From Candidatus Baltobacteraceae bacterium (GTDB lineage: Bacteria; Vulcanimicrobiota; Vulcanimicrobiia; Vulcanimicrobiales; Vulcanimicrobiaceae), in the NCBI GenBank assembly GCA_035502855.1, contig DATJTX010000016.1:186001-250000 (forward strand): a stretch of DNA of 64,000 nt. Direction: 5' to 3'. The position numbers were made by a program, and so were the translations under genes. This document shows, in pieces, positions 36,513 through 45,063 of the stretch (position 1 is the first letter of the stretch; every line of letters starts with the position of its first letter). The notes under the pieces were generated by a model. The model did no database searches and was not told the origin of the DNA. It saw only the letters and a list, made by a program, of their open reading frames with translations.

Positions 36513-37565
36513 ATGGATTTCCCCTCGACCTGGCCCACGATTCGCGCGATCGTAATTCCGGTCGCTTGCATCGTGGTGGCGGCAGGCGCCGGAGCGCTCG
36601 TCGAACTGATCCTAACGCGCAAGGTTTCGAAGATGGCATACGTGCGCGGGCACGCGTGGCTCTTCGCCCTGGTCGATGCGCTCGAAGCCGGGATGTTGTT
36701 CTGGAGCACCGCCCTGGGTATCCATATCGCGCTCACGATATCGTCGGCGCCTGCGAAGATCGAACATCTGCTCGACGAGACGCTGCTCGTGCTCGTACTG
36801 GCGTCGGTCACGATTATCGGCGCGCGTTTAGCCGCCAACACGGTGCACCGGTTCACGCGCGGAACCGGCGAACAGATCGCGTCCGCGACGCTGCTCGCCA
36901 GCGTCGCGAGCGGCGTGGTCGTGGTGATCGGCTTTCTGATCACGCTCAGCTCGTTGGGGATCGCGATAACGCCGCTGCTCACCGCGCTCGGCGTCGGCGG
37001 CTTGGCTGTTGCGCTTGCGCTGCAGCCGCCGCTCGCCAATCTTTTCTCGGGACTCCAGCTCGTCGCGTCGCGCCAGATTCGGCCGGGCGATTACATCGCG
37101 CTTCCCAGCGGCCAGCAAGGCTTCGTCGAGGACATCAACTGGCGCAGCATTTCGATCCGTGAGTCGGCGAACAACTTGGTCGTCGTTCCGAACTTGGTGT
37201 TGGCGCAAGAACTGTTCATCAACTATCGCCTCCCCGAGCCGCGCGTCGCGGTGCGCGTTCCGCTGCGGGTGGCATACGGCAGCGATCTTACGTTCGTCGA
37301 GAAGCTCGCGCTCGATGCCGTTTCGCGCATGGGGGAGGAGATCAACGATCCGCGAGCGTCGCACGAGCCATACGTGCGAGTTCACGAGTTCGCCGACACC
37401 ACGATAAACCTGTCGGTGAATTTCTTCGTCCGGCGCGCGGTCGATCAGGAACGCGCAAGCAGCGAATATTTGCGGCGTCTCTACGAGCTGATGCAGCAGC
37501 ACGGCGTCGAATCCCCGGCTGCCGGCCCGATCGTACCGCATCCCGAGCCCGCCGGCAGAGGTTAG
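36513..37565 (+). CDS. MscS-type mechanosensitive channel
   Basis: A 350-residue membrane protein. Four hydrophobic helices precede the pore-lining helix and beta domain: LTALGVGGLAVALALQPPLANLFSGLQLVAS is the conserved TM3 region, followed by RPGDYIALPSGQQGFVEDINWRSISIRE, the upper beta domain. It likely protects against osmotic shock. It lies between the AI-2E transporter and the sedolisin gene in the same direction. Confidence 0.93.
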   Translation: MDFPSTWPTIRAIVIPVACIVVAAGAGALVELILTRKVSKMAYVRGHAWLFALVDALEAGMLFWSTALGIHIALTISSAPAKIEHLLDETLLVLVLASVTIIGARLAANTVHRFTRGTGEQIASATLLASVASGVVVVIGFLITLSSLGIAITPLLTALGVGGLAVALALQPPLANLFSGLQLVASRQIRPGDYIALPSGQQGFVEDINWRSISIRESANNLVVVPNLVLAQELFINYRLPEPRVAVRVPLRVAYGSDLTFVEKLALDAVSRMGEEINDPRASHEPYVRVHEFADTTINLSVNFFVRRAVDQERASSEYLRRLYELMQQHGVESPAAGPIVPHPEPAGRG

Positions 37566-37571
37566 CGTTCG

Positions 37572-39065
37572 ATGGACGAGGAGCGTTGGGTCGTACCCGG
37601 CAGCACGCGCGAACGGCCGCCCGGCGAGTTCGTTGCCGCCTCCGATCCGGCCGAGCGGGTCACGGTGACGGTGATCGTGCGCTCGAAACACTCGAGTGCG
37701 CCGCCTCCGGGTCATCTGACGCGCGAAGAGTACGCCGGCGCGTACGGCGCCGGTGAAGGCGATCTCGAACGCGTCGAGGCATTTGCCCGCGATCACCGGC
37801 TCAGCGTGATCGAGCGCGATCCGGCACGCCGCACGATTCGTTTGGAAGGGAACGTCGCGCAGATGAGCGAGGCGTTCGGGGTTTCGCTTTCGACATACAA
37901 AGTCGAATCGAAGTCCTTTCGCGCTCGCACCGGAACGATTTCACTGCCGCCGTCATTGCAAAACGTGATCGAGGCAGTGCTCGGGCTCGACACGCGTCCG
38001 CAAGCGCGTCCGCATTTTCAAATCGCCGAACACGCGGCAACGTCGTTCACGCCGCCGCAAATCGCTGCGCTCTATGATTTTCCGAGCGGAGTCGACGGCA
38101 CGGGCGAGACCATCGGCATCATCGAACTCGGCGGCGGCTACACGGCTGCGGACTTCTCGGCGTACTGCGCGCAACTCGGCGTTTCCGAGCCGGCGGTCAC
38201 GATCGTAACCGTCGACGGCGCGACGAATTCCCCCGGATCGGATGCGGACACGGAAGTCATGCTCGACGTCGAAATGGTGGGCACGATCGCGCACGGAGCG
38301 AAGATCGTCCTGTACTTCACGCCCAACACGGATCAGGGCTTCATCGACGCGGTGACGACCGCGGTTCACGACCAAACCAACGAGCCGTCGGTGATCTCGA
38401 TCAGTTGGGGCGCGCCGGAGTCGGAATGGACGAGCGCGGCGATGAACGCGCTGGACTCCGCCTGCGCGGCAGCGGCGGCAATGGGCGTGACGGTCTGCGT
38501 TGCCTCCGGCGACGGCGGCTCGAGCGACGGTGTCAACGACGGCGCGCCGCACGCGGATTTTCCGGCTTCGAGTCCGCATGCGCTGGGCTGCGGGGCGACG
38601 ACCGTCAGCGCCTCAGGCGGCGAAATCAATTCCGAGGTGGCGTGGAGTGATTCCGGCGGAGGCGTGAGCGCCGTCTTCGCGCTTCCGTCCTGGCAAATCA
38701 ACGCCAACGTTCCGGCGCCCCCCGATCCGAGCGGCGGACGCGGCGTGCCCGACGTGTGCGCCGACGGCGATCCGAACACCGGTTACGCGATCCGCGTGAA
38801 CGGAACGAGCGAAGTCGTCGGCGGAACGAGCGCTTCGGCGCCGTTATGGGCCGCGCTGATCGCCCTGATGAACCAGCAGCTCGGAACCAGCGCGGGTTTT
38901 CTCAACCCCAAGCTCTACACGCTTGCGGGGTATCCGAATTCGCCGGGTCCCTTGCACGACATTACCAGCGGAAGCAACGGCGCGTATGAGGCGGGCACCG
39001 GATGGGATCCGGTGACGGGCTTGGGTAGTCCGGATGGTGCGCGCTTGGAAACGGCGCTGCGCTAG
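37572..39065 (+). CDS. Sedolisin-type (S53) serine-carboxyl peptidase
   Basis: A 497-residue pro-kumamolisin. Residues about 20-140 are the activation prodomain (VTVIVRSKHSS...GNVAQMSEAFGVSLSTY). The catalytic triad of the S53 family is visible: Glu228 and Asp232 in DTEVMLDVEMVGT, and Ser420 in GGTSASAPLWAAL; Asp314 in ASGDGGSSDG serves the oxyanion hole. The C-terminal calcium site is DITSGSNGAY...GTGWDPVTGLGSPD. There is no obvious N-terminal signal peptide, so the export route is unclear. Likely active at acid pH. Confidence 0.93.
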   Translation: MDEERWVVPGSTRERPPGEFVAASDPAERVTVTVIVRSKHSSAPPPGHLTREEYAGAYGAGEGDLERVEAFARDHRLSVIERDPARRTIRLEGNVAQMSEAFGVSLSTYKVESKSFRARTGTISLPPSLQNVIEAVLGLDTRPQARPHFQIAEHAATSFTPPQIAALYDFPSGVDGTGETIGIIELGGGYTAADFSAYCAQLGVSEPAVTIVTVDGATNSPGSDADTEVMLDVEMVGTIAHGAKIVLYFTPNTDQGFIDAVTTAVHDQTNEPSVISISWGAPESEWTSAAMNALDSACAAAAAMGVTVCVASGDGGSSDGVNDGAPHADFPASSPHALGCGATTVSASGGEINSEVAWSDSGGGVSAVFALPSWQINANVPAPPDPSGGRGVPDVCADGDPNTGYAIRVNGTSEVVGGTSASAPLWAALIALMNQQLGTSAGFLNPKLYTLAGYPNSPGPLHDITSGSNGAYEAGTGWDPVTGLGSPDGARLETALR

Positions 39066-39195
39066 GACCAACGAACATAGCTGAAAAGGGACGGCACGGG
39101 GGCGCATATGGCAGGAATGTTACGCGGCGGTTAGTTTCGTGCGATAGGAAACAAAGACCAAATGAAAGCCGAGCGGTTCACCGAAGTGGGGAAGC
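39066..39195. other. Intergenic region, nothing recognised
   Basis: The 130 bases between the sedolisin stop and the frameshifted DUF6941-like gene are less GC-rich than the neighbours. No repeat, RNA gene or promoter could be called. Confidence 0.4.
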
Positions 39196-39635
39196 ATGCC
39201 TAGACCGGATCTTCCCCGGGCTCTAATGCTGCTAGCCCAAGGGACGCAGATGAACCCGCAGGGAGGGCTAATATTCTCGGTGTGCAGCCAACTGCGGCGA
39301 CCTGGCAATTCCCTCAAGTCCTTCCACCGCTTACCTTGGTCGTGATTGTCTCGGGAGGTCAGCCAGGCAAGATATATTCGACGAAGTTTCGTGCATTTGA
39401 CGCACGTGGCGTGCAACGCGCCGAAGGCAATGGGCCCGATGTCCCGTTCACCACGCAAATAAAATCGGCTAACTTGACTTGGAATCTACAGCAAATTTCG
39501 GCTGAACCAATCGTGGAGGAGGCTGGCACGTATTGGTTCGCGCTTCTCGTTGACGGCGAAGAGCTGACACGGACGTCGCTCGACATCCGACAGGTTGCGC
39601 GCCCGCCACAGGCGCCGCCATCTGGTCCTCAATAG
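39196..39635 (+). pseudogene. DUF6941-like gene, broken by a frameshift
   Basis: Two adjoining frames make one family-like protein. From an ATG at 39196 the first reads MPRPDLPRALMLLAQGTQMN then PQGGLIFSV, and at the GTGTG near 39280 the second frame continues QPTAATWQFPQVLPPLTLVV and so on to 39635. Joined, this resembles DUF6941 proteins (A-D/Q-x-x-x-G-L-x-F, then a beta-rich core ending in GTYWFALLVDGEELTRTSLD). The second part alone, from a GTG at 39282, lacks the usual N-terminus. A small indel in the GTGTG repeat, real or assembly error, explains it. Confidence 0.6.
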
Positions 39636-39658
39636 GCGTAGCGAAAAGGAACAGCACG

Positions 39659-39814
39659 ATGCAATACACATACTTCACTGCCATCGAAGCTGAATACGCG
39701 ATGGATTCCTCTTACGTGCTAACTAATGCGTTTGAGACCGGAGCTGAAATCTACGACGACCTCGAGGCCTTCGTGAACCGGGCAAAAGAGGTCTTGGACG
39801 ACGAGTCGATCTAA
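39659..39814 (+). CDS. Small acidic protein, candidate antitoxin
   Basis: A 51-residue gene with an AAAAGGAA site before the ATG: MQYTYFTAIEAEYAMDSSYV followed by an acidic helical part (EIYDDLEAFVNRAKEVLDDES). Its stop lies 5 bases before the MazF-like gene. Size, acidity and position suggest an antitoxin partner, but it has no recognisable DNA-binding domain. Confidence 0.55.
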   Translation: MQYTYFTAIEAEYAMDSSYVLTNAFETGAEIYDDLEAFVNRAKEVLDDESI

Positions 39815-39818
39815 GCTT

Positions 39819-40139
39819 TTGAATCGCTTCGACGTTCGCATTGCCACGGCACTTGGGAAGGATCGTCCGGTTCTGCTCATCTCCCATGATGACGCATGTG
39901 CCGCCCAAGAAACTGTCGTCGCGGTGCCGATTCGCACGAAGCCGCCGCCCTTTCAGTGCCACGGACTGCCGGATATTCTCTCGCTAAGAGACGCGCATGA
40001 TCTCCGAGGCTACATCCGCTTCGACCTGCCGCATTTTTACCGGCGCTCTGATATCGGACGGCTGATTCGTAGGTTTACCGATGCCGAAGATGTCGAGCGG
40101 CTCAACGCAGCAATCAAGGACGCATTTCAGATCCCATAG
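39819..40139 (+). CDS. MazF/PemK-like toxin candidate
   Basis: A 106-residue protein beginning with a TTG: MNRFDVRIATALGKDRPVLL continues ISHDDACAAQETVVAVPIRTKP. This matches the core of MazF/PemK endoribonucleases (RPxLVIS-x-D, then TVxVxPI). The conserved Arg of the active site in MazF would be the R of KDRPVLL. The second half differs from standard MazF, so this is a tentative relative. It pairs with the small acidic gene just upstream and lies between unrelated core genes. Confidence 0.6.
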   Translation: MNRFDVRIATALGKDRPVLLISHDDACAAQETVVAVPIRTKPPPFQCHGLPDILSLRDAHDLRGYIRFDLPHFYRRSDIGRLIRRFTDAEDVERLNAAIKDAFQIP

Positions 40140-40176
40140 CGCCCGGCAAAGACGGCCTAGCTTTTCGGTGCCGATC

Positions 40177-41877
40177 TCACATCGATTCCGGCGCGCTGAC
40201 GCCGATCAGTTCGAGCACCTGCGCGAGCACCGATCGCGTGGCAACGCACAGCGCGAGTCGCGCGAGACGGAGGTCGCGCTCGTCGACCAAGATCGTGCAC
40301 TCGGCGTAAAACTGGTGGAACTCGGTCGCGACGTCGCGTGCGTATTTGGTGAGCCGGTGCGGCGCGAGATGGTCGACGACGCCCTGCACGACACGGGGCA
40401 GCTCGGCGACGCGGCGCGCGAGCGCGATTTCGGCCGGTTCGTTCAAGACGGTTAGCGGCGGAACGGCGCGCGCTGCATCGACGTCGGCCGGGTCGGCGCG
40501 GCGCAGCACCGAGGCGATACGCGCGTGACCGTACTGGACGTAGTAGACCGGGTTGTCGCTGCTCTGCTCGACTGCCAGTTTCAAGTCGAAGGTCAGCGGT
40601 GAGTCGGTGCTGAGCATCGCGAAGAAGAAGCGCGCCGCATCGACGCCGACTTCGTCGAGAATCTCGTCGAGGGTGATGATGTTGCCCTCGCGTTTGCTCA
40701 TGCTTACCTGCTCGCCGCCGCGCATCAGCGTAATCTGCTGTGCGATCAAGATATCGAGCTTGCCGGGGAAGCCCATGGCCGCAGCGGCCGCTTTGAGCCG
40801 CCCGATGTACCCGTGGTGGTCGGGACCGAGGATGTCGATCGCACGGTTCGAGCGGCTGAGTTTCTCGAAGTGGTAGGCGATGTCGGGCGCAAAGTAGGTT
40901 GGGCTGCCGTCGCTGCGGATGATGACGCGATCCTTGTCGTCGCCGAATTCCGAGGTGCGGAAATACTGCGCGCCGTCGGCTTCGTAGATCAATCCCATCG
41001 CGCGCAGTTTGTCGAGGTCCTCGTTCATGCGGCCGGACTTGCGCAACTCGCGCTCGCTCTGCCAGAGATCGTAATGAACGCCGAAGCGTTCCGCGGTCGC
41101 CCGTTGTTCGGCTACGATCGCATCGCGACCGAATTTCGCGAGCGTCGCGATCGCGTCCGCGTGATCGCGCCACTTCTCGCCGTCGCGCCGCGCGATCGCC
41201 TGGGCGAGAGCGACGAGATAATCGCCGGGGTAGCCGTCCTCGGGGAATGGATAGGACGGATCGTAGTGCTGCATGTAGCGAGCGTAGAGCGAACGGCCGA
41301 GCGTCTCGACCTGCGAGCCTGCGTCGTTGATGATCCATTCGGCAAAGACGTCGTAGCCGCGGAAACGGAACGCGCGCGCGAGCGTATCGCCGATCGAGAG
41401 CGTGCGTCCTTGCACGACGACCAGCGGACCGGTCGGATTGGCGCTGCCGAACTCGAGCGAGATGCGCTCTCCGCGCGGCAGCGCGCGACCGAAGTCCGCG
41501 CCTTGGCGCAAGATCTGCGCGACGAGCGCCTGCCAGAGAGCGGGCGCGAGTCGCACGTTGATGAACCCGGCAACCGCGTCGATCGAGGCAAAGCGCCCGG
41601 CGATCTCGGGCGATTGCGCGCGCAGTTGCTCGATGAGCGCATTCGCGACGTCGTTGGGCGAGCGGCGCGCGATCTTCGCCAGCGAGAACGCGACGTTGGT
41701 CGCGAAATCACCGAACTCCGGCCGGCGCGGAGCCTCGAACTCGACGGCGGCCGGCGGCGCCTGCGGATACGCGCGCCCGACGATCGCCTCGATCGCCCGC
41801 GCGAATGCGTCGAGCGCGTCGTCGGGCAACATGGGTTCAGCGTCCGCCGAACCCTCGTCAGTGGTGGTAGGGTTCAT
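40177..41877 (-). CDS. argS: Arginyl-tRNA synthetase
   Basis: Attaches arginine to tRNA-Arg. From the ATG at 41877 it has 566 residues. It has the ArgS N-terminal domain (YPQAPPAAVEFEAPRRPEFGDFATNVAFSLAKI), the active-site segment SANPTGPLVVVQGRTLSIGDTLAR, the GGEQVSMSKREGNIITL (KMSKS-like) loop and the DALR anticodon-binding domain at the end (MARRV...). In the usual HIGH box the two His are replaced by Val and Gln (LVVVQGR). It overlaps rlmH by 20 nt. Confidence 0.95.
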   Translation of the reverse strand: MNPTTTDEGSADAEPMLPDDALDAFARAIEAIVGRAYPQAPPAAVEFEAPRRPEFGDFATNVAFSLAKIARRSPNDVANALIEQLRAQSPEIAGRFASIDAVAGFINVRLAPALWQALVAQILRQGADFGRALPRGERISLEFGSANPTGPLVVVQGRTLSIGDTLARAFRFRGYDVFAEWIINDAGSQVETLGRSLYARYMQHYDPSYPFPEDGYPGDYLVALAQAIARRDGEKWRDHADAIATLAKFGRDAIVAEQRATAERFGVHYDLWQSERELRKSGRMNEDLDKLRAMGLIYEADGAQYFRTSEFGDDKDRVIIRSDGSPTYFAPDIAYHFEKLSRSNRAIDILGPDHHGYIGRLKAAAAAMGFPGKLDILIAQQITLMRGGEQVSMSKREGNIITLDEILDEVGVDAARFFFAMLSTDSPLTFDLKLAVEQSSDNPVYYVQYGHARIASVLRRADPADVDAARAVPPLTVLNEPAEIALARRVAELPRVVQGVVDHLAPHRLTKYARDVATEFHQFYAECTILVDERDLRLARLALCVATRSVLAQVLELIGVSAPESM

Positions 41878-42319
41878 TACGCGAAATCTTCGCCGCACGG
41901 TAGAGCTGTTCCAGCACGATGGCGCGAGCCCACTCGTGCAAGAACGTCAGCGGCGAGAGCGACCATAGCACGTTCGCGCGATCGCGCAGCGTCGCGTCCG
42001 CACCATAGGTTCCGGCTACGACAAAGGTCAGGCGCGAGGTCCCGTCGCGCGCGATTTTCTCGATTTCCGCGGCGAGCCCGGTGCTGGAAAATTCGGCTCC
42101 GTCGCGTTCGAGCAGCCACACGCGATCGTCGGGCCGCACGTGCTTGAGGATGCGCTCGGCCTCCTCGCGCACTGCGGCTTGCGGGTCGCCGCCGTGCGCC
42201 GCGCGCACTTCGATCTCGGCGTAGCTGAAATACGGCTCCAGCCGCTTACGAAAATCGGCGCACGCATCGGCGATGTATCCGGTGCGAATCTTGTCGACGG
42301 CAATCAACCGAAGGTGCAT
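41858..42319 (-). CDS. rlmH: 23S rRNA pseudouridine1915 methyltransferase
   Basis: A SPOUT methyltransferase of 153 residues that methylates pseudouridine 1915 of 23S rRNA using SAM. The ATG at 42319 gives MHLRLIAVDKIRTGYIADAC; the knot shows LLERDGAEFSSTGLAAEIE, FVVAGTYGAD and LSPLTFLHEWARAIVLEQLYRAAKI. Other in-frame starts upstream are unlikely. It precedes argS with a 20-nt overlap, so the two are probably co-transcribed. Confidence 0.95.
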   Translation of the reverse strand: MHLRLIAVDKIRTGYIADACADFRKRLEPYFSYAEIEVRAAHGGDPQAAVREEAERILKHVRPDDRVWLLERDGAEFSSTGLAAEIEKIARDGTSRLTFVVAGTYGADATLRDRANVLWSLSPLTFLHEWARAIVLEQLYRAAKISRNEPYHH

Positions 42320-42524
42320 GTGAAGCGTGTTGCGTCGCGGCGCTCGGTCACGCCTTCGCGAACGGACGCAGACTCCACCCGTCTCGGTACTCCCGAAGAG
42401 GCGCCGAGCATATCGTGGTGAACGGCTGTTAGCGATGCGCTGCGAATTATTGTCCGAAGCAATTAGGCGCGTTACCGCAGCGCTCGGCATCCCTGCGATA
42501 TGGCGCGCGTCCCGGACAGTTGAA

Positions 42525-42863
42525 TTGCGCCATGAACGAACCTCAACCGATTGGCGCTCGCTCTCGGCCCGGCTCGGACCGGAAGGCGACTTGATCGTCG
42601 AGGGCCAGGATCTCGGCAAAGGCGTCGAGTCGCTCTTCGGCTACAACGAATACGAGTGGACGTTGACGGTCGCGGCAGTCGACACGCCCAAACTCTTGGC
42701 GGCGTTGAAGCGCGGTCAGGGCCCCTTCGATTTGCTGCGGTGCCGTCGCGGTCTGCTGGACGCGCTCCGCCGCCGTTTCCACCAAAGTACGGCGAGCCAG
42801 CTCGAACCGTTTCTCAAGGAGAACGGTGTGCCATATTCGTTTTGGAACAGCATCGGCGACTAA
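42525..42863 (+). CDS. Hypothetical protein with GDL-x-x-EGQDLG motif
   Basis: A 112-residue protein of unknown function. The segment LRHERTSTDWRSLSARLGPE, then GDLIVEGQDLGKGVESLFGY and EYEWTLTVAAVDTPKLLAAL looks like a known conserved hypothetical family with a DL-x-x-EGxDLG-x-GV-x-x-xxGxxEYEW pattern. I chose the TTG at 42525 because the family core starts there; an ATG at 42435 is in frame. It is convergent with dprA. Confidence 0.55.
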   Translation: MRHERTSTDWRSLSARLGPEGDLIVEGQDLGKGVESLFGYNEYEWTLTVAAVDTPKLLAALKRGQGPFDLLRCRRGLLDALRRRFHQSTASQLEPFLKENGVPYSFWNSIGD

Positions 42864-42874
42864 CGCGCCGCCGA

Positions 42875-43732
42875 TCAGCCGCAACTGGATGCGAAACGCG
42901 TTGCGCCGCGGCGCTCGACCACGCCTTCGAGTTCGAGCATCGCGAGTTCGGCGAGCGCCTGCGCGGCGGGCAATCCGGTCGCTTCGACCAGATCGTCGAG
43001 ATCGCGTTCGCCGTTTGACAGGACGGCCAAGAGCGCGCCGGGCGCGCCGTCGCGACGAATCGCCGGAGGCGGCTTGCGGCCGGGAAGATGCAACACTTCG
43101 AGCACGTCGGCGGCGCAGCGCGCGAGAATTGCGCCGTCGCGGATCAGCGCGTGGCAACCGGCGACGTGCGCGCGGTCGACATCGCCCGGGACGGCCAGCA
43201 CGGGGATGCGCGGCGCGGCCCACCCCGCCGTGTTGAGCGCGCCGCTGCGCGCCGGCGCCTCGATCACGAGCACCGCGTCGGCGAGCGCCGCGACGATCGC
43301 GTTGCGCGCAAGGAAATGCCACGGCGCGGCCTCTTGCTCGGGCGGGAAGGGCGAGAGGACCGCTCCGCCCCCTGCGAGCATGCGTTCGGCGAGCTCGCGG
43401 TTCCGCTGCGGGAAGAAACGGGCGTGACCGCTGCCCAAGATGCCGACGGTGGGCGCGCCGGCGTCCAGCGCGCCCTCGTGCGCTGCCGCATCGATCCCGA
43501 GCGCCAGGCCCGAGATCACGCAGCAGCCGGCTGCCCCAAGTTCGCGCGCGAAGCTACGCGCCAAACGCCTCCCGTACGGCGTCGCGGCTCGCGTTCCGAC
43601 GATCGCCACGCTTGGCTGCCGCAAGCCCGCCAGCGAACCGCAGCGCCAGAGGCCGTTTCCGTCCCAGGCGAAATCCCGTCCACCGCGGGCGTCCTCGAAG
43701 GCCGCCCGGGTGGTATACTCCGGAGCATCCAC
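42875..43732 (-). CDS. dprA: DNA processing protein DprA
   Basis: A DNA-binding Rossmann-fold protein that protects incoming DNA and loads RecA during natural transformation. Core motifs: VAIVGTRAATPYGRRLARSF, CCVISGLALGIDAAAHEGAL, VGILGSG and LSPFPPEQEAAPWHFLARNA, followed by a C-terminal winged helix (LLAVLSNGERDLDDLVEATG). The N-terminal SAM-like domain is absent, so it is a short form. The start is uncertain: GTG 43732 follows a GGGAAGG; the frame extends to 43834. It pairs with comM as the window's competence genes. Confidence 0.9.
   Translation of the reverse strand: MDAPEYTTRAAFEDARGGRDFAWDGNGLWRCGSLAGLRQPSVAIVGTRAATPYGRRLARSFARELGAAGCCVISGLALGIDAAAHEGALDAGAPTVGILGSGHARFFPQRNRELAERMLAGGGAVLSPFPPEQEAAPWHFLARNAIVAALADAVLVIEAPARSGALNTAGWAAPRIPVLAVPGDVDRAHVAGCHALIRDGAILARCAADVLEVLHLPGRKPPPAIRRDGAPGALLAVLSNGERDLDDLVEATGLPAAQALAELAMLELEGVVERRGATRFASSCG
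43711..43719 (+). promoter_or_regulatory. Extended -10 promoter for zinc-ribbon gene
   Basis: TGGTATACT is a good extended -10 (TGnTATACT). The -35 area is weak. It would start a transcript about 110 bases before the small zinc-ribbon gene at 43837, leaving a structured GC-rich leader. Confidence 0.55.
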
Positions 43733-43836
43733 GCCGCAGCCTTCCCGCACGGCGCCCTCGTCGTCTAGGGGGAGGCGAAGGGGCATACCCGAATACGGGG
43801 ACCCGCACCTCGCCCGAAGCTCTGGAGGATCCACAG

Positions 43837-43986
43837 GTGGCAGCAGAAGCGTATTGCGTCAAGTGTAAAACCAAGCGACAGATCAAAGACGCGGTCCAGA
43901 TCACGATGAAGAACGGCCGTCCCGCAACCGAAGGCAAGTGCCCCGAGTGCGGTACGAAGATGTTCAAGATAGGCGCCGCCTCGTAG
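43837..43986 (+). CDS. Small zinc-ribbon protein (DUF5679)
   Basis: A 49-residue protein of the DUF5679 type: VAAEAYCVKCKTKRQIKDAV, then KNGRPATEGKCPECGTKMFKIG. Two CxxC pairs (YCVKCK and CPECGT) form a zinc ribbon. The GTG at 43837 follows a good GGAGG. The role is unknown. A long leader precedes the gene; the IS element is inserted after it. Confidence 0.88.
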   Translation: MAAEAYCVKCKTKRQIKDAVQITMKNGRPATEGKCPECGTKMFKIGAAS

Positions 43987-44008
43987 GTTTTGCAGCCCAA
44001 AACCTACG
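43982..44008 (+). terminator. Hairpin after zinc-ribbon gene
   Basis: CGTAGGTTTTG (43982-43992) pairs perfectly with CAAAACCTACG (43998-44008) around CAGCC, starting at the stop codon. There is no T-run, so it may be an RNA stabiliser or weak terminator. Confidence 0.5.
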
Positions 44009-44078
44009 CCGGCGAGGCGTTCCCCTCGCGAACCAAATTTTCGAAGGGCCGGACGGCGGGGACGCTGGACGGCCTTTT

Positions 44079-44105
44079 CGTTATTATATACTTGCCAAAA
44101 ACTAG
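44079..44105 (+). repeat. Left terminal inverted repeat of IS
   Basis: CGTTATTATATACTTGCCAA and the next 7 bases form the left end; the right end in reverse complement differs only at positions 1, 18 and 24. The repeated TTATTATATACTTGC is strikingly AT-rich for this genome. Confidence 0.9.
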
Positions 44106-44126
44106 TCGGTAGAGTAAAATAAGGGC

Positions 44127-45059
44127 GTGGAAGCCCAAGCTCAGCCGGTCCCCGAAACCCTCTTGGAAGCCGTCCGGCGGTTCCAGGACCCGCAGGTCGC
44201 GCACGACTACTTCGTCGCCCTACGCTGGCCGAACGGCGTGGCCTGTCCGCGTGCTTGCGGCTCCGTGAACGTGGACTACATGCCGAAGCACCGGCGCTGG
44301 TACTGCCGCGATTGCCGCGGGCAATTCTCGGCCAAGGTCGGGACGATCTTTGAGGAATCGCCCATCGGCTTCGACAAGTGGCTCCCGGCCATTTGGCTGA
44401 TCGCGAGCAACCGAAACGGCATTTCGTCGTGCGAGCTTGCGCGGGCATTGAAGGTCACGCAGAAAACCGCGTGGTTCATGCTGCACCGTATCCGTGAGGG
44501 AATGCGCGACGATGCGTTCGGCAAGTTCTTCGGGCCGGTTGAAGCGGACGAAACCTACGTCGGCGGCAAGAAGGGCAATCGCGGGCGTTCTGCGGGCCGC
44601 AAAAAGACGGGACCGCAGGCTGGCAAAGCGATCGTCATGGGCATCGTGCAGCGTAAGGGCAAAGTCCGCGCCTGGGTTGTGCCGAGCGCGCTAGGCTTCA
44701 CGCTGCGGCAGAAGATTCGCGATAACGTGTTCGCAGGCGAAACCGTCTACACCGACCAGCACGGCGCATACTACCGCCTTCGCGATCTGGACGGCTACGA
44801 TCATCAGGTCATCAACCACGCGCTCGAATACGTGCGCGGCCATATCCATACGAACAACATCGAAGGCTTCTGGTCGGTGTTCAAGCGGATGGTCAAAGGT
44901 ACGTATATCGCGCCGCGTGTGCAGCATTTGCAGCGTTACGTCGAAGAAGAAGTTTTCCGCTTCAACGAGCGCGAGAGCACGGACGGGCCGCGTTTCGTGA
45001 AACTAGCGCAAGGCGCAGACGGCAAGCGATTGACCTACAAGGCGCTTACCGCAAAATAG
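44127..45059 (+). CDS. IS1595-family transposase
   Basis: A 310-residue DDE transposase. An N-terminal zinc ribbon (CPRACGS...WYCRDCRGQFSAKVGTIFE) binds DNA; the catalytic residues lie in VEADETYVGGKKG (Asp), VYTDQHGAYYR (Asp) and HTNNIEGFWSVFKRMVKGTY (the N/E position). Its GTG or ATG start lies 48 bases inside the left repeat. It drives movement of the element in which it lies. The family match is strong. Confidence 0.95.
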   Translation: MEAQAQPVPETLLEAVRRFQDPQVAHDYFVALRWPNGVACPRACGSVNVDYMPKHRRWYCRDCRGQFSAKVGTIFEESPIGFDKWLPAIWLIASNRNGISSCELARALKVTQKTAWFMLHRIREGMRDDAFGKFFGPVEADETYVGGKKGNRGRSAGRKKTGPQAGKAIVMGIVQRKGKVRAWVVPSALGFTLRQKIRDNVFAGETVYTDQHGAYYRLRDLDGYDHQVINHALEYVRGHIHTNNIEGFWSVFKRMVKGTYIAPRVQHLQRYVEEEVFRFNERESTDGPRFVKLAQGADGKRLTYKALTAK

Positions 45060-45063
45060 TCCT

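Noticed and set aside
43767-43838. tRNA-like start GCCCTCGTCGTCTAGG
   Set aside because: No D loop, anticodon arm or T arm can be built; it is part of the leader of the zinc-ribbon gene.
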